Shown here one piece after another: positions 9,639-15,768 of a DNA stretch of 64,000 nucleotides. The translations under genes and the position numbers were made by a program. How positions within the stretch are numbered: the first letter of the stretch is position 1; every line of letters starts with the position of its first letter. The stretch covers positions 86,169 to 150,168 of the forward strand of contig NZ_JAFKOH010000011.1 of assembly GCF_017303375.1 (NCBI RefSeq), read 5' to 3'. This DNA comes from Bacillus sp. NTK074B. Lineage in GTDB: Bacteria > Bacillota > Bacilli > Bacillales > Bacillaceae_B. The notes beneath the pieces were generated by a model. The model did no database searches, was not told where the DNA came from, and saw nothing but the letters and a program-made list of their open reading frames with translations.

Positions 9639-10217
9639 TTAGTTTGTTTCAATTAAACCGTATTTACCGTCACGACGCTTGTACACAATGTTTGTCGCAT
9701 TGGTTTCCGCGTCAGTAAAGATGAAGAATGTATGACCGAGCATGTTCATCTGCAGGATGGCTTCTTCACTGTCCATCGGCTTCAGATTGAACTGCTTCGT
9801 TCTTACTACTTCCGTATCATCCTCTTCCTCCAGTTCAACGGCAGCTGCGCCATTAGGAGAAACGTGATTCAGATCTTCCTGAGCCGCGAAGAACTCCTTC
9901 GGGCTGCCCTTTTCACGCATCTTGCGGTTCACTCTTGTTTTATGTTTGCGAATTTGACGCTCCAATTTATCTACTATCAGATCAATGGCCGCATACATAT
10001 CCGTGTTGCGTTCCTCTGCACGTAACACTAAATGCGGCATTGGAATAGTCACTTCAGTTTTCGTATTTTTATCAGGATACACTTTTAAATTAACATGTAC
10101 ATTTGCATCAGGAGTTTCATTAAAGTAACGATCTAACTTGCCAATCTTCTTCTCCACGTGTTCGCGAATCGCTGGAGTTACCTCAATGTTCTCGCCTCGA
10201 ATGTTGTAGTTCAACAT
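9639..10217 (-). CDS. hpf: Long-form ribosome hibernation promoting factor
   Basis: A 192-residue protein. Residues 1-~105 are the S30AE domain ([20 protein letters not shown]) that occupies the mRNA/tRNA channel of the 30S subunit. A linker leads to the C-terminal dimerisation domain (~130-190, [20 protein letters not shown]) that brings two 70S ribosomes together as 100S dimers. The length is that of the long form found in Firmicutes (YvyD). The ATG has AAAAGGAGGAG upstream. A SigB-type promoter precedes it (10263-10288), matching the general-stress control of yvyD in B. subtilis. In B. subtilis it lies between fliT and secA, as here. Confidence 0.95.
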   Translation of the reverse strand: MLNYNIRGENIEVTPAIREHVEKKIGKLDRYFNETPDANVHVNLKVYPDKNTKTEVTIPMPHLVLRAEERNTDMYAAIDLIVDKLERQIRKHKTRVNRKMREKGSPKEFFAAQEDLNHVSPNGAAAVELEEEDDTEVVRTKQFNLKPMDSEEAILQMNMLGHTFFIFTDAETNATNIVYKRRDGKYGLIETN

Positions 10218-10262
10218 GTAAACTCCTCCTTTTAAAAATAAAGCTATGTTTATATATTCTAT

Positions 10263-10288
10263 GTTCCCTCCAATTATCCTTCTTAAAC
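10263..10288 (-). promoter_or_regulatory. SigB-type promoter of hpf
   Basis: On the minus strand GTTTAA is followed after 14 nt by GGGAAC, close to the SigB consensus GTTTAA-N12-15-GGGWAW. The transcript would start about 40 nt before the ATG. The call is by consensus only. Confidence 0.7.
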
Positions 10289-10504
10289 TTTCTTAATTTT
10301 TTGTGAAGTTTGTAATGTGGTGTCGAAGGTGTTGGTGTATAAGGGGTTGGAGTGTTTTAAGAGTGAGGTGGGGGTTGCGAGTTTTTTGGATTCACCCGGG
10401 ACTCTTTGTGGTATGATTATCTCACTTTTTTGGGGGATGAGACGTTGGGAGTGTGGAGGTTTTGTGGAGAGTTTGGGGCAGAATTGTGAATGGTGGGTCT
10501 TAGC
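10289..10504. other. G/T-rich stretch without a recognised gene
   Basis: The plus strand here is strongly G and T rich (for example GAGGTGGGGGTTGCGAG). Open frames exist on both strands but read as low-complexity protein with no ribosome site. No feature can be supported. Confidence 0.5.
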
Positions 10505-10590
10505 GTGCCAGGTACTATTGCTGGGTTTGGTGCCTGGCACTATTATTGGGTTTGGTGCCTGGCACCTTCTCCGCTTTTCGTGCCAGGCAC
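10505..10590. repeat. Array of four GTGCCTGGCAC palindromes, 3' of the transposase
   Basis: Eleven-base palindrome units start at 10505 (one mismatch), 10530, 10555 and 10580, exactly 25 bp apart and separated by 14-nt spacers. The array ends 8 bases before the stop codon of the transposase pseudogene. A matching array lies on its other side. Confidence 0.88.
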
Positions 10591-10597
10591 CCTCTTA

Positions 10598-11161
10598 TTA
10601 TTTAATTACACCCCAATCCCTCGTATTCAATTTGGTTTCCACATAAAATTTGTACTTATCATGAGGAAGATCACCAAGGTTTGTTAGAATCTTTGTAGGA
10701 TCTGCAAGGTTTTTGTAACCGGTCTTTATAAAGGTTTTATAGCTGCTCCAGCTATAATCTTCCGGATTTTTCACATACCTGGACCTCACAGGATTAAGAT
10801 GGATATAACTACTGGTATCCAGCAACTGTTTCCAGCTTTTAACTAACTTGGCATAATAGCGGTCTTGAAATAAATAACCAATATAATCGTACTTCTTATT
10901 AAAATATTTGGCATAGTTAGTGTGGATATAATGAATGATTCGGGAAAGAGGATGTTCAATCATTTTAATGATGAGGTGAATATGGTTCGACATGAGGCAA
11001 TAAGAGTGAAGAATGAAGGGGATTTTATCTTTTGCTTTCTGTATAAGGAGTAAGTAGTATTAATAATCTTTTCGATCACGGAAAAGGTTGTTCTTTCTAT
11101 TTCCTCGGGCAGTCACATGATAAATAGCTCCAGGGTACCAGACTCTCGGCTTTCGCGGCAT
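10598..11161 (-). pseudogene. REP-associated tyrosine (Y1) transposase with one in-frame stop
   Basis: Y1-family transposase frame of 187 codons starting at the ATG at 11161 (MPRKPRVWYPGAIYHVTARG) with AAAGGAAG upstream. A single TAA at 11060-11062 interrupts it after LFRDRKDY; the frame then continues without a shift into YYLLLIQKAKDKIPFILHSY and CLMSNHIHLI. The HxH metal motif is HIH. A candidate catalytic tyrosine lies in SSYIHLNPVRS. Enzymes of this family (RAYTs) act on REP palindromes; both flanks carry palindrome arrays. Two shorter proteins could be made from the halves, but the first ends before the HxH motif, so the gene is probably inactive unless the stop is read through. Confidence 0.88.
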
Positions 11162-11280
11162 TAAATCTTCCTTTCTATTTAGAGTATTACTTACAAAACA
11201 ATACATTCGACATTTAGATACAAAATCCTCTTTTTTGGCAGATTTATTGTTCTTCTGAGTTTGGTGGTGACTACTCGTTG

Positions 11281-11393
11281 ATACCAGGCACCAATGGACC
11301 TTTTGGTGCCTGTTACTTTTCAATCGGTTTGTGTCAGGCACTTTAAAACTGATCGGTGCCTGGCACCAAATCACGCTTTCGTGCCTGTCACCC
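11281..11393. repeat. Array of five GTGCCTGGCAC palindromes, 5' of the transposase
   Basis: Units start at 11281, 11306, 11331, 11356 and 11381, an exact 25-bp period with 14-nt spacers. The unit at 11356 is perfect (flanked as GGTGCCTGGCACC); the others carry one or two changes. The last unit contains the stop codon of the neighbouring YjbR-like gene. Confidence 0.88.
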
Positions 11394-11723
11394 TCTCATG
11401 CGAACAGTATCTAAGAGTCTCTTGGGAGCCACAATCAAATAGCCATTTCGAATCAACCCTTCTATGGTTTGCCAGCCTACTTCCTCTATCTCCACCAGCA
11501 CCCACCCGTGTCTTCCGATATATGGGGCTTTTGTATAGCCCGGCTGTTCGAGGAGGATTTCCTGAGTGGATGGGAGCGTTTTAATCGATAAGGCCTCACC
11601 GATGATGACAAATGGTTTGTCCTTCACGCGGAAAGAAATATGTCCGAATCCGTCTACATGTTCATGAACCTCTGGATAGAGCAGGCTGAGTCTCCTAACC
11701 TCATCAATTTCAATCGTTTTCAT
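11388..11723 (-). CDS. MmcQ/YjbR family protein
   Basis: A 111-residue protein with the YjbR fold pattern: an N-terminal helix (MKTIEIDEVRRLSLLYPEV), then HISFRVKDKPFVII, and a late YIGRHGWVLVEI. The fold is described as a double-wing DNA-binding-like domain, but the role is not established. The ATG at 11723 follows GGAGGA by 7 nt; an ATG six codons upstream would overlap that site. The last residues and the TGA stop lie inside the outermost palindrome of the repeat array, so the end of the reading frame was probably reset when the repeat arrived. It interrupts the usual fliT-hpf neighbourhood. Confidence 0.75.
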   Translation of the reverse strand: MKTIEIDEVRRLSLLYPEVHEHVDGFGHISFRVKDKPFVIIGEALSIKTLPSTQEILLEQPGYTKAPYIGRHGWVLVEIEEVGWQTIEGLIRNGYLIVAPKRLLDTVRMRG

Positions 11724-11780
11724 ACCGACGTCCTCCAGCATTTTTCTATTATTATAGCATGCGAAGATTTTGAAAAAGAA

Positions 11781-11803
11781 AAAAGCCCCGAAGATTCGAA
11801 GCT
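11781..11803 (-). terminator. Terminator of the fliD operon
   Basis: AGCTTCG and CGGGGCT pair (two G-U pairs) around AATCTT, followed by TTTTTTC on the minus strand. It touches the stop codon of the last gene of the operon. Confidence 0.7.
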
Positions 11804-12195
11804 TAGTGTGCTAGGTAAGCATTTAGTTCACTCTCAATCGTAGCTTTCCATACAGAAAACGCAGGTGACAGGCTTTCCTGGACTATATTTTGTTTCATTT
11901 CGGTGTTGGCTAATTGTCCGTCCAGTTTCCAGGCTTGATCTGTTACAGTATCAAATTGGGTTAAAGCGTTCTGGATGCCTTCCCGTTCATTAAATGTTTC
12001 TTTCAACAAATGATTGCTTTCAGAAATTTGCCCAATAGCCATGAAAACATCGGAAAGAACCCGATCCCCTTCTGTTTTGCTTAAATCCGTGAAGCTAGCG
12101 TCCACATATTTCAGTGCTTCTTCGATTGTGCCGAGCATCCCGACGTATTGGCTGACCAATTCGTACTGTTTTTCGTCTAGTTTCGTTGTTGTCAA
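11803..12195 (-). CDS. Unknown helical protein, last gene of the fliD-fliS-fliT operon
   Basis: A 130-residue acidic, helix-rich protein with no membrane segment and no family I recognise. It starts with TTG at 12195, preceded by AGGTGA that overlaps the fliT stop, so it is translated with fliT. The helical pattern (EEALKYVDASFTDLSK, NHLLKETFNEREGIQNAL) resembles small export chaperones such as FliT or FlgN in size and composition. A flagellar chaperone or regulator role is an inference from position only. An operon terminator follows its stop. B. subtilis has no gene at this place. Confidence 0.7.
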   Translation of the reverse strand: MTTTKLDEKQYELVSQYVGMLGTIEEALKYVDASFTDLSKTEGDRVLSDVFMAIGQISESNHLLKETFNEREGIQNALTQFDTVTDQAWKLDGQLANTEMKQNIVQESLSPAFSVWKATIESELNAYLAH

Positions 12196-12203
12196 AAAAT
12201 CAC

Positions 12204-12551
12204 CTATTTCTTTTTATCGTAGAACATCCCGTCATATTGCATGGATTCGTATGGGTTTGAATACTTTTGGACAGACGTTTTTTTCTTGGTTAGGCCGTTC
12301 ATATCTCGCTTGATTTCTAAACGCAATTGAGACAGCTGTCTATCGATTTGCTTGTTCCAGCCGATCATTTGCTTGCCGAGCTCCTGCTCATCATGCGTAT
12401 ACGGAGGATTAATAGTGCCAAGAACGCTCTGTCTTTTTTCTATAAGAGACTCCACTTCCTCAATGGTCGTTTCCCTGTTTTCATCATTCACCTGTTCCAA
12501 TGCTTCTTTCAATTGCTTCGTAATGGTATAGCACAGAAGAACCGAACTCAT
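12204..12551 (-). CDS. fliT: FliT, flagellar export chaperone
   Basis: A 115-residue protein starting MSSVLLCYTITKQLKEALEQ, rich in helices with Glu/Lys/Gln, as in Bacillus FliT. FliT binds the filament-cap protein FliD before export. The start is set by a TAATG overlap with the fliS stop (one base shared), so translation is coupled; an upstream in-frame ATG inside fliS is not needed. The sequence is poorly conserved, so the name rests mainly on position directly after fliS and on size. Confidence 0.8.
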   Translation of the reverse strand: MSSVLLCYTITKQLKEALEQVNDENRETTIEEVESLIEKRQSVLGTINPPYTHDEQELGKQMIGWNKQIDRQLSQLRLEIKRDMNGLTKKKTSVQKYSNPYESMQYDGMFYDKKK

Positions 12552-12955
12552 TACGCCTGTCCACCTTGACCGGCATGCTGCTTCTGACGGTTCAGTTGAA
12601 TGACTTCTTTCCACGTGTCACGGAAATCAGTGATGAGCCCCTCTACTTCTTCTAAAATCGATACGTCATTCTTAATATTTGCTTCTGTTAAGCGACGATT
12701 GATGTAGTCATAAAGGGACATAAGGTTTTGTGAAACTTCAAGATCGGTGTTCAACGTCACCATCAACTCATTCACAATGGCTTGCGTCTTTTGGATATTC
12801 GTATTCTTCAGTTCAATATTCTTCTCTTCAATCGCTTTTTTCGCGATATGAATAAATTTCAGGCTTCCGTTATAAAGCATGAGGGTGAGTTCACCTGGTG
12901 ATGCGGTGTTGACCGAGTTGTTCTGGTATGCTGCATACGGGTTGTTGATGGCCAT
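12551..12955 (-). CDS. fliS: FliS, flagellin chaperone
   Basis: A 134-residue four-helix chaperone: MAINNPYAAYQNNSVNTASP at the start, then GELTLMLYNGSLKFIHIAKK, which is diagnostic. FliS binds the C-terminal disordered region of flagellin in the cytosol and prevents early polymerisation; in Bacillus it also supports FliW homeostasis. That flagellin region is encoded by the second hag exon, so unspliced flagellin could not bind it. The ATG has AAAGGAGT upstream. It lies between fliD and fliT. Confidence 0.95.
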   Translation of the reverse strand: MAINNPYAAYQNNSVNTASPGELTLMLYNGSLKFIHIAKKAIEEKNIELKNTNIQKTQAIVNELMVTLNTDLEVSQNLMSLYDYINRRLTEANIKNDVSILEEVEGLITDFRDTWKEVIQLNRQKQHAGQGGQA

Positions 12956-12977
12956 AGTGACACTCCTTTAATTATGA

Positions 12978-14477
12978 TTATCCGCCGAACTGTTGCATGA
13001 GGTACATGGATTGTTGATTGGAACGCTGGATGGCTTTTTCCATGGCGGTGAATTGGCGCCAGTAGCGGTCTTCGACTTGGGTTAATCGGTCTTCGAAACG
13101 GTCCATCTGGCTTTCCATATTGTTTAATAAACGACCAAGTGTAAATGTATTGTTGGTACTTGAAGCTTTACCAGCCTTTTTCTCGATACTGTCCATGGTG
13201 GTTTTTAGCGTATCACGTAAACGACGGGCGATCCCCTGTTCATTTGACGTCACACCATCTTTAGCAAAAATCTCATAGATTGCATTCGGATCTTTGGAAA
13301 TGGCTTCTTTCAGCTTGCTTTCATCAATGATCAGCTTTCCACGATCAAGATAGTTACTTGATGTTTTGATTCCGATTTGGGCAAGTTGGCCAATGCCTGA
13401 TGTTCCTCCAGAGATTGGTGTGTACATGTCCGTTCTCATTTTGTTGAGTCCAGATGCCAAAACGGAATCGTTTCTCAGAGTACCACTGCGCGACTTTTCT
13501 TCCCATAATTCGATTTCTTTTTCTTCCATTGACTCTTTCTGTTCGGCCGTCAATGGTTGGAAGTCACGGTATTTCTTTTCGTTTACTTCCCCGTTTACTT
13601 TTTCGATGAGTTTGTTGTATTCATCGACGAACTTGACGATTTTTTCTAGGATTTTGTCGGTGTCTGGTGATGATGTAAAGGTTACAGGACCTGTCGACTT
13701 GTTTTTCAGAGTCAGTTCAAAACCATTAATGTTAAATGTGTTTGAAGGTCTCGTAGTTGTAAGGCCATTATAAGTAAACGTTGCGTTTACACCTTCCTGA
13801 CGTACTCCACTAAAATTTGAATCGGTTAACCCGAGGCTATCAAAGAATGTACCTGTTTCATCTGAAAGAACGATATCATTCCCAGCTGCATCACCTGAGT
13901 TTTTGGCCGTAAATGAAAATTTCTGTGACTTCTCATCAAAGAAAACAGAAACTCCCGATTGTTGATTAATCTTTGATATCAAACTATTCAAAGTCTCTTT
14001 TTCTGGATCAAATTCGATGGATGTTCCTTTAGGATCTAACGTCCCATCTTTAAGAACAGATTTTATATTTATTTTTTGAGTACCCGTAAGGCCCATTAAA
14101 TCTTTTATCGTCTTGGTTGAATTCGTAATTCCAGTAACTCCACTAATGGTCGTTGCCGATTTAGCCAGGTTTCCAACTTCCAGTGTTCCCGAAAAATCGG
14201 TTGTCGAATTAATATTTTTAACAGACACGACAGAAGGATCAGATACACTAATCGTCTTCTGCGTATACGTCCCCTGCTTCATCACCCCGTCAAAAATAAG
14301 ATTACTAAAATCAAACATCATCTTATTCATATCCCGGTAGTCATCGCGCTGCCACTCAAGGTATTGCTTCTTCTGTTCCAATTTATCTAAAGGGATCCGT
14401 TCTGCCTTCATTAAATCCTTTATGATTTGATCCGTGTCCATGCCACTGGCAAGGCCACCAATTCGCATATCAGCCAT
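12978..14477 (-). CDS. fliD: FliD, flagellar filament cap
   Basis: A 499-residue capping protein. The N-terminal FliD_N domain (MRIGGLASGMDTDQIIKDLM) is at residues 3-~100 and the C-terminal FliD_C domain at ~230-485, ending in a coiled coil with AMEKAIQRSNQQSMYLMQQF. A pentamer at the filament tip helps exported flagellin fold. The start has AAGGAGATACAT before the ATG at 14477. It is in the SigD-dependent flaG-fliD-fliS-fliT transcription unit. Confidence 0.95.
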   Translation of the reverse strand: MADMRIGGLASGMDTDQIIKDLMKAERIPLDKLEQKKQYLEWQRDDYRDMNKMMFDFSNLIFDGVMKQGTYTQKTISVSDPSVVSVKNINSTTDFSGTLEVGNLAKSATTISGVTGITNSTKTIKDLMGLTGTQKINIKSVLKDGTLDPKGTSIEFDPEKETLNSLISKINQQSGVSVFFDEKSQKFSFTAKNSGDAAGNDIVLSDETGTFFDSLGLTDSNFSGVRQEGVNATFTYNGLTTTRPSNTFNINGFELTLKNKSTGPVTFTSSPDTDKILEKIVKFVDEYNKLIEKVNGEVNEKKYRDFQPLTAEQKESMEEKEIELWEEKSRSGTLRNDSVLASGLNKMRTDMYTPISGGTSGIGQLAQIGIKTSSNYLDRGKLIIDESKLKEAISKDPNAIYEIFAKDGVTSNEQGIARRLRDTLKTTMDSIEKKAGKASSTNNTFTLGRLLNNMESQMDRFEDRLTQVEDRYWRQFTAMEKAIQRSNQQSMYLMQQFGG

Positions 14478-14492
14478 ATGTATCTCCTTCCG

Positions 14493-14852
14493 TTAAACCT
14501 TCTTATCGACCATCAACCCAACAAATTCCGTCATCGCGGCATGCATATCAAGCATCTTCTTTGCTGGTATTTCCTTCACTATCTCCTGCGTCCGATCATC
14601 CACAATCGTCACATAGTATTCTTTCAATTTATCATGAAATTCAAATTTGAGGTGTGTATTCGAAGTAGCCATAAACTCATTCATCCCATGAACGACATCT
14701 TCCATTTTTTCTTTGGTGACAGGCTCTTTGGTGGTGGTTTCTTCATGGTGCCGTTCCTGCGCTTGAATTTGTTTCACTTCTTCACTTGTTTGATTTTCTA
14801 ATCTAGTAAATGATTGTATTCCTGAAACTCCGCCTGTCACTTTTTCAATCAT
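14493..14852 (-). CDS. flaG: FlaG family protein
   Basis: A 119-residue protein. The C-terminal ~70 residues (LKFEFHDKLKEYYVTIVDDR, then IVKEIPAKKMLDMHAAMTEF) are the FlaG/YvyC domain. The N-terminal half is a variable linker rich in Glu and Thr. FlaG is encoded with fliD in many bacteria and affects filament length, but its mechanism is unclear. The ATG has CAGGAGGATC upstream and a SigD promoter just before it. It ends 15 bases before fliD. Confidence 0.85.
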   Translation of the reverse strand: MIEKVTGGVSGIQSFTRLENQTSEEVKQIQAQERHHEETTTKEPVTKEKMEDVVHGMNEFMATSNTHLKFEFHDKLKEYYVTIVDDRTQEIVKEIPAKKMLDMHAAMTEFVGLMVDKKV

Positions 14853-14882
14853 TATTTGATCCTCCTGAGGGTTATATGGGTT

Positions 14883-14909
14883 ATATCGGAGTTTGGTGGG
14901 GAAAGTTTA
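14883..14909 (-). promoter_or_regulatory. SigD promoter of the flaG-fliD-fliS-fliT operon
   Basis: On the minus strand TAAA is followed after 15 nt by TCCGATAT, the SigD (FliA-type) consensus of Bacillus, about 30 nt before the flaG ATG. Confidence 0.88.
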
Positions 14910-14984
14910 GGGAGAAGAGTTTAAAATGTACACACGGTTTGCAGAATGTTTATCATGATTCCAATCCCTCCTCCAAAATTGAAA

Positions 14985-15010
14985 TAAGACTTCCGACGGA
15001 AGAAGGAAGC
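14985..15010 (-). terminator. Weak terminator-like hairpin after the 225-residue gene
   Basis: CTTCC-GTC-GGAAG followed by TCTTATTT on the minus strand. The stem is short, so termination would be partial. Confidence 0.4.
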
Positions 15011-15028
15011 CTCCTAAATCGATACTAA

Positions 15029-15706
15029 TTACACCTCCTTGTGATTATAAAGAAGATAGTCAAATACCAGAATACATTTTAAAGAATTAATTTTGGTTCC
15101 AAAATTGGTATCAGCACCATGTAAAATTGCATGTCTACTTAAATCCGATTTAATTTCTGATCCATGTTCAAAACTCACTAAAATTGTATTAAGGAAATAC
15201 TCATTTATTGTCTTATCAAAAGAACCAATATCTGTACAACTTAATAAATCTGCAATATATTGCTTTTGAACCTTTACCGTCATATGTCCCACGTGATTAA
15301 ACCCTTCCACTATTATGCCTTCAATTTGACTTAGCATTGTTGGAACTGATAAATTATAGAATCCCAAGATATGTCCTTGTATTACTTCGCACAATATTCG
15401 AATTCTATTTTGACAAAAGGTTTGTTGTTCCCAGTATCGCAAGAGAATATTTAGTTCTTTTTCATTGTAACAATCTATTAAAAAATTAGTAATTTCTTCT
15501 TTTAGTAACACGCTATTATTTCCATTGAATGAAGAGTACAATTCTAAAATGTACTTCATTTCTTTCGGAAACAATGTATTCGAGGGAGGGAAACCTAAAT
15601 CAAGCATAACGATTTGAAATAATTCTTTCATTTGATTTTCTTCTTCTATTTCTTTTTCCAAGTTTCTATTTAAGTATTTTTTAATTAATGAATCATTGAA
15701 CTCCAT
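15029..15706 (-). CDS. Unknown protein with an RX4H (HEPN-like) motif
   Basis: A 225-residue, mostly helical protein of no named family known to me. Near residues 189-197 it reads SRHAILHGADTNFGTKINSL. R-H-A-I-L-H fits the RX4-6H active-site motif of HEPN ribonucleases, and the context resembles C-terminal domains of many phage-defence and stress proteins. Base use is more AT-rich than in the flagellar genes around it, which hints at transfer. The ATG at 15706 follows AGGAGGGG, overlapping the base of the hag terminator. It sits between hag and flaG, where B. subtilis has yvzB, but does not resemble flagellin. Confidence 0.7.
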   Translation of the reverse strand: MEFNDSLIKKYLNRNLEKEIEEENQMKELFQIVMLDLGFPPSNTLFPKEMKYILELYSSFNGNNSVLLKEEITNFLIDCYNEKELNILLRYWEQQTFCQNRIRILCEVIQGHILGFYNLSVPTMLSQIEGIIVEGFNHVGHMTVKVQKQYIADLLSCTDIGSFDKTINEYFLNTILVSFEHGSEIKSDLSRHAILHGADTNFGTKINSLKCILVFDYLLYNHKEV

Positions 15707-15718
15707 TTAACCCCTCCT

Positions 15719-15758
15719 ATACGAAAACCCTTGGCATTTTTGCCAAGGGTTTTCGTAT
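15719..15758 (-). terminator. hag terminator, perfect 18-bp hairpin
   Basis: ATACGAAAACCCTTGGCA pairs fully with TGCCAAGGGTTTTCGTAT around a 4-nt loop. The inner stem followed by TTTT makes it a terminator in either direction. It lies 11 bases after the last flagellin stop. Confidence 0.9.
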
Positions 15759-15768
15759 ATTAATCGAA

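Noticed and set aside
10505..11393. Regular 25-bp repeats considered as a CRISPR array
   Set aside because: Repeats are only 11-bp palindromes, spacers are 14 nt and partly alike, and there are no cas genes; a RAYT transposase lies between the arrays.
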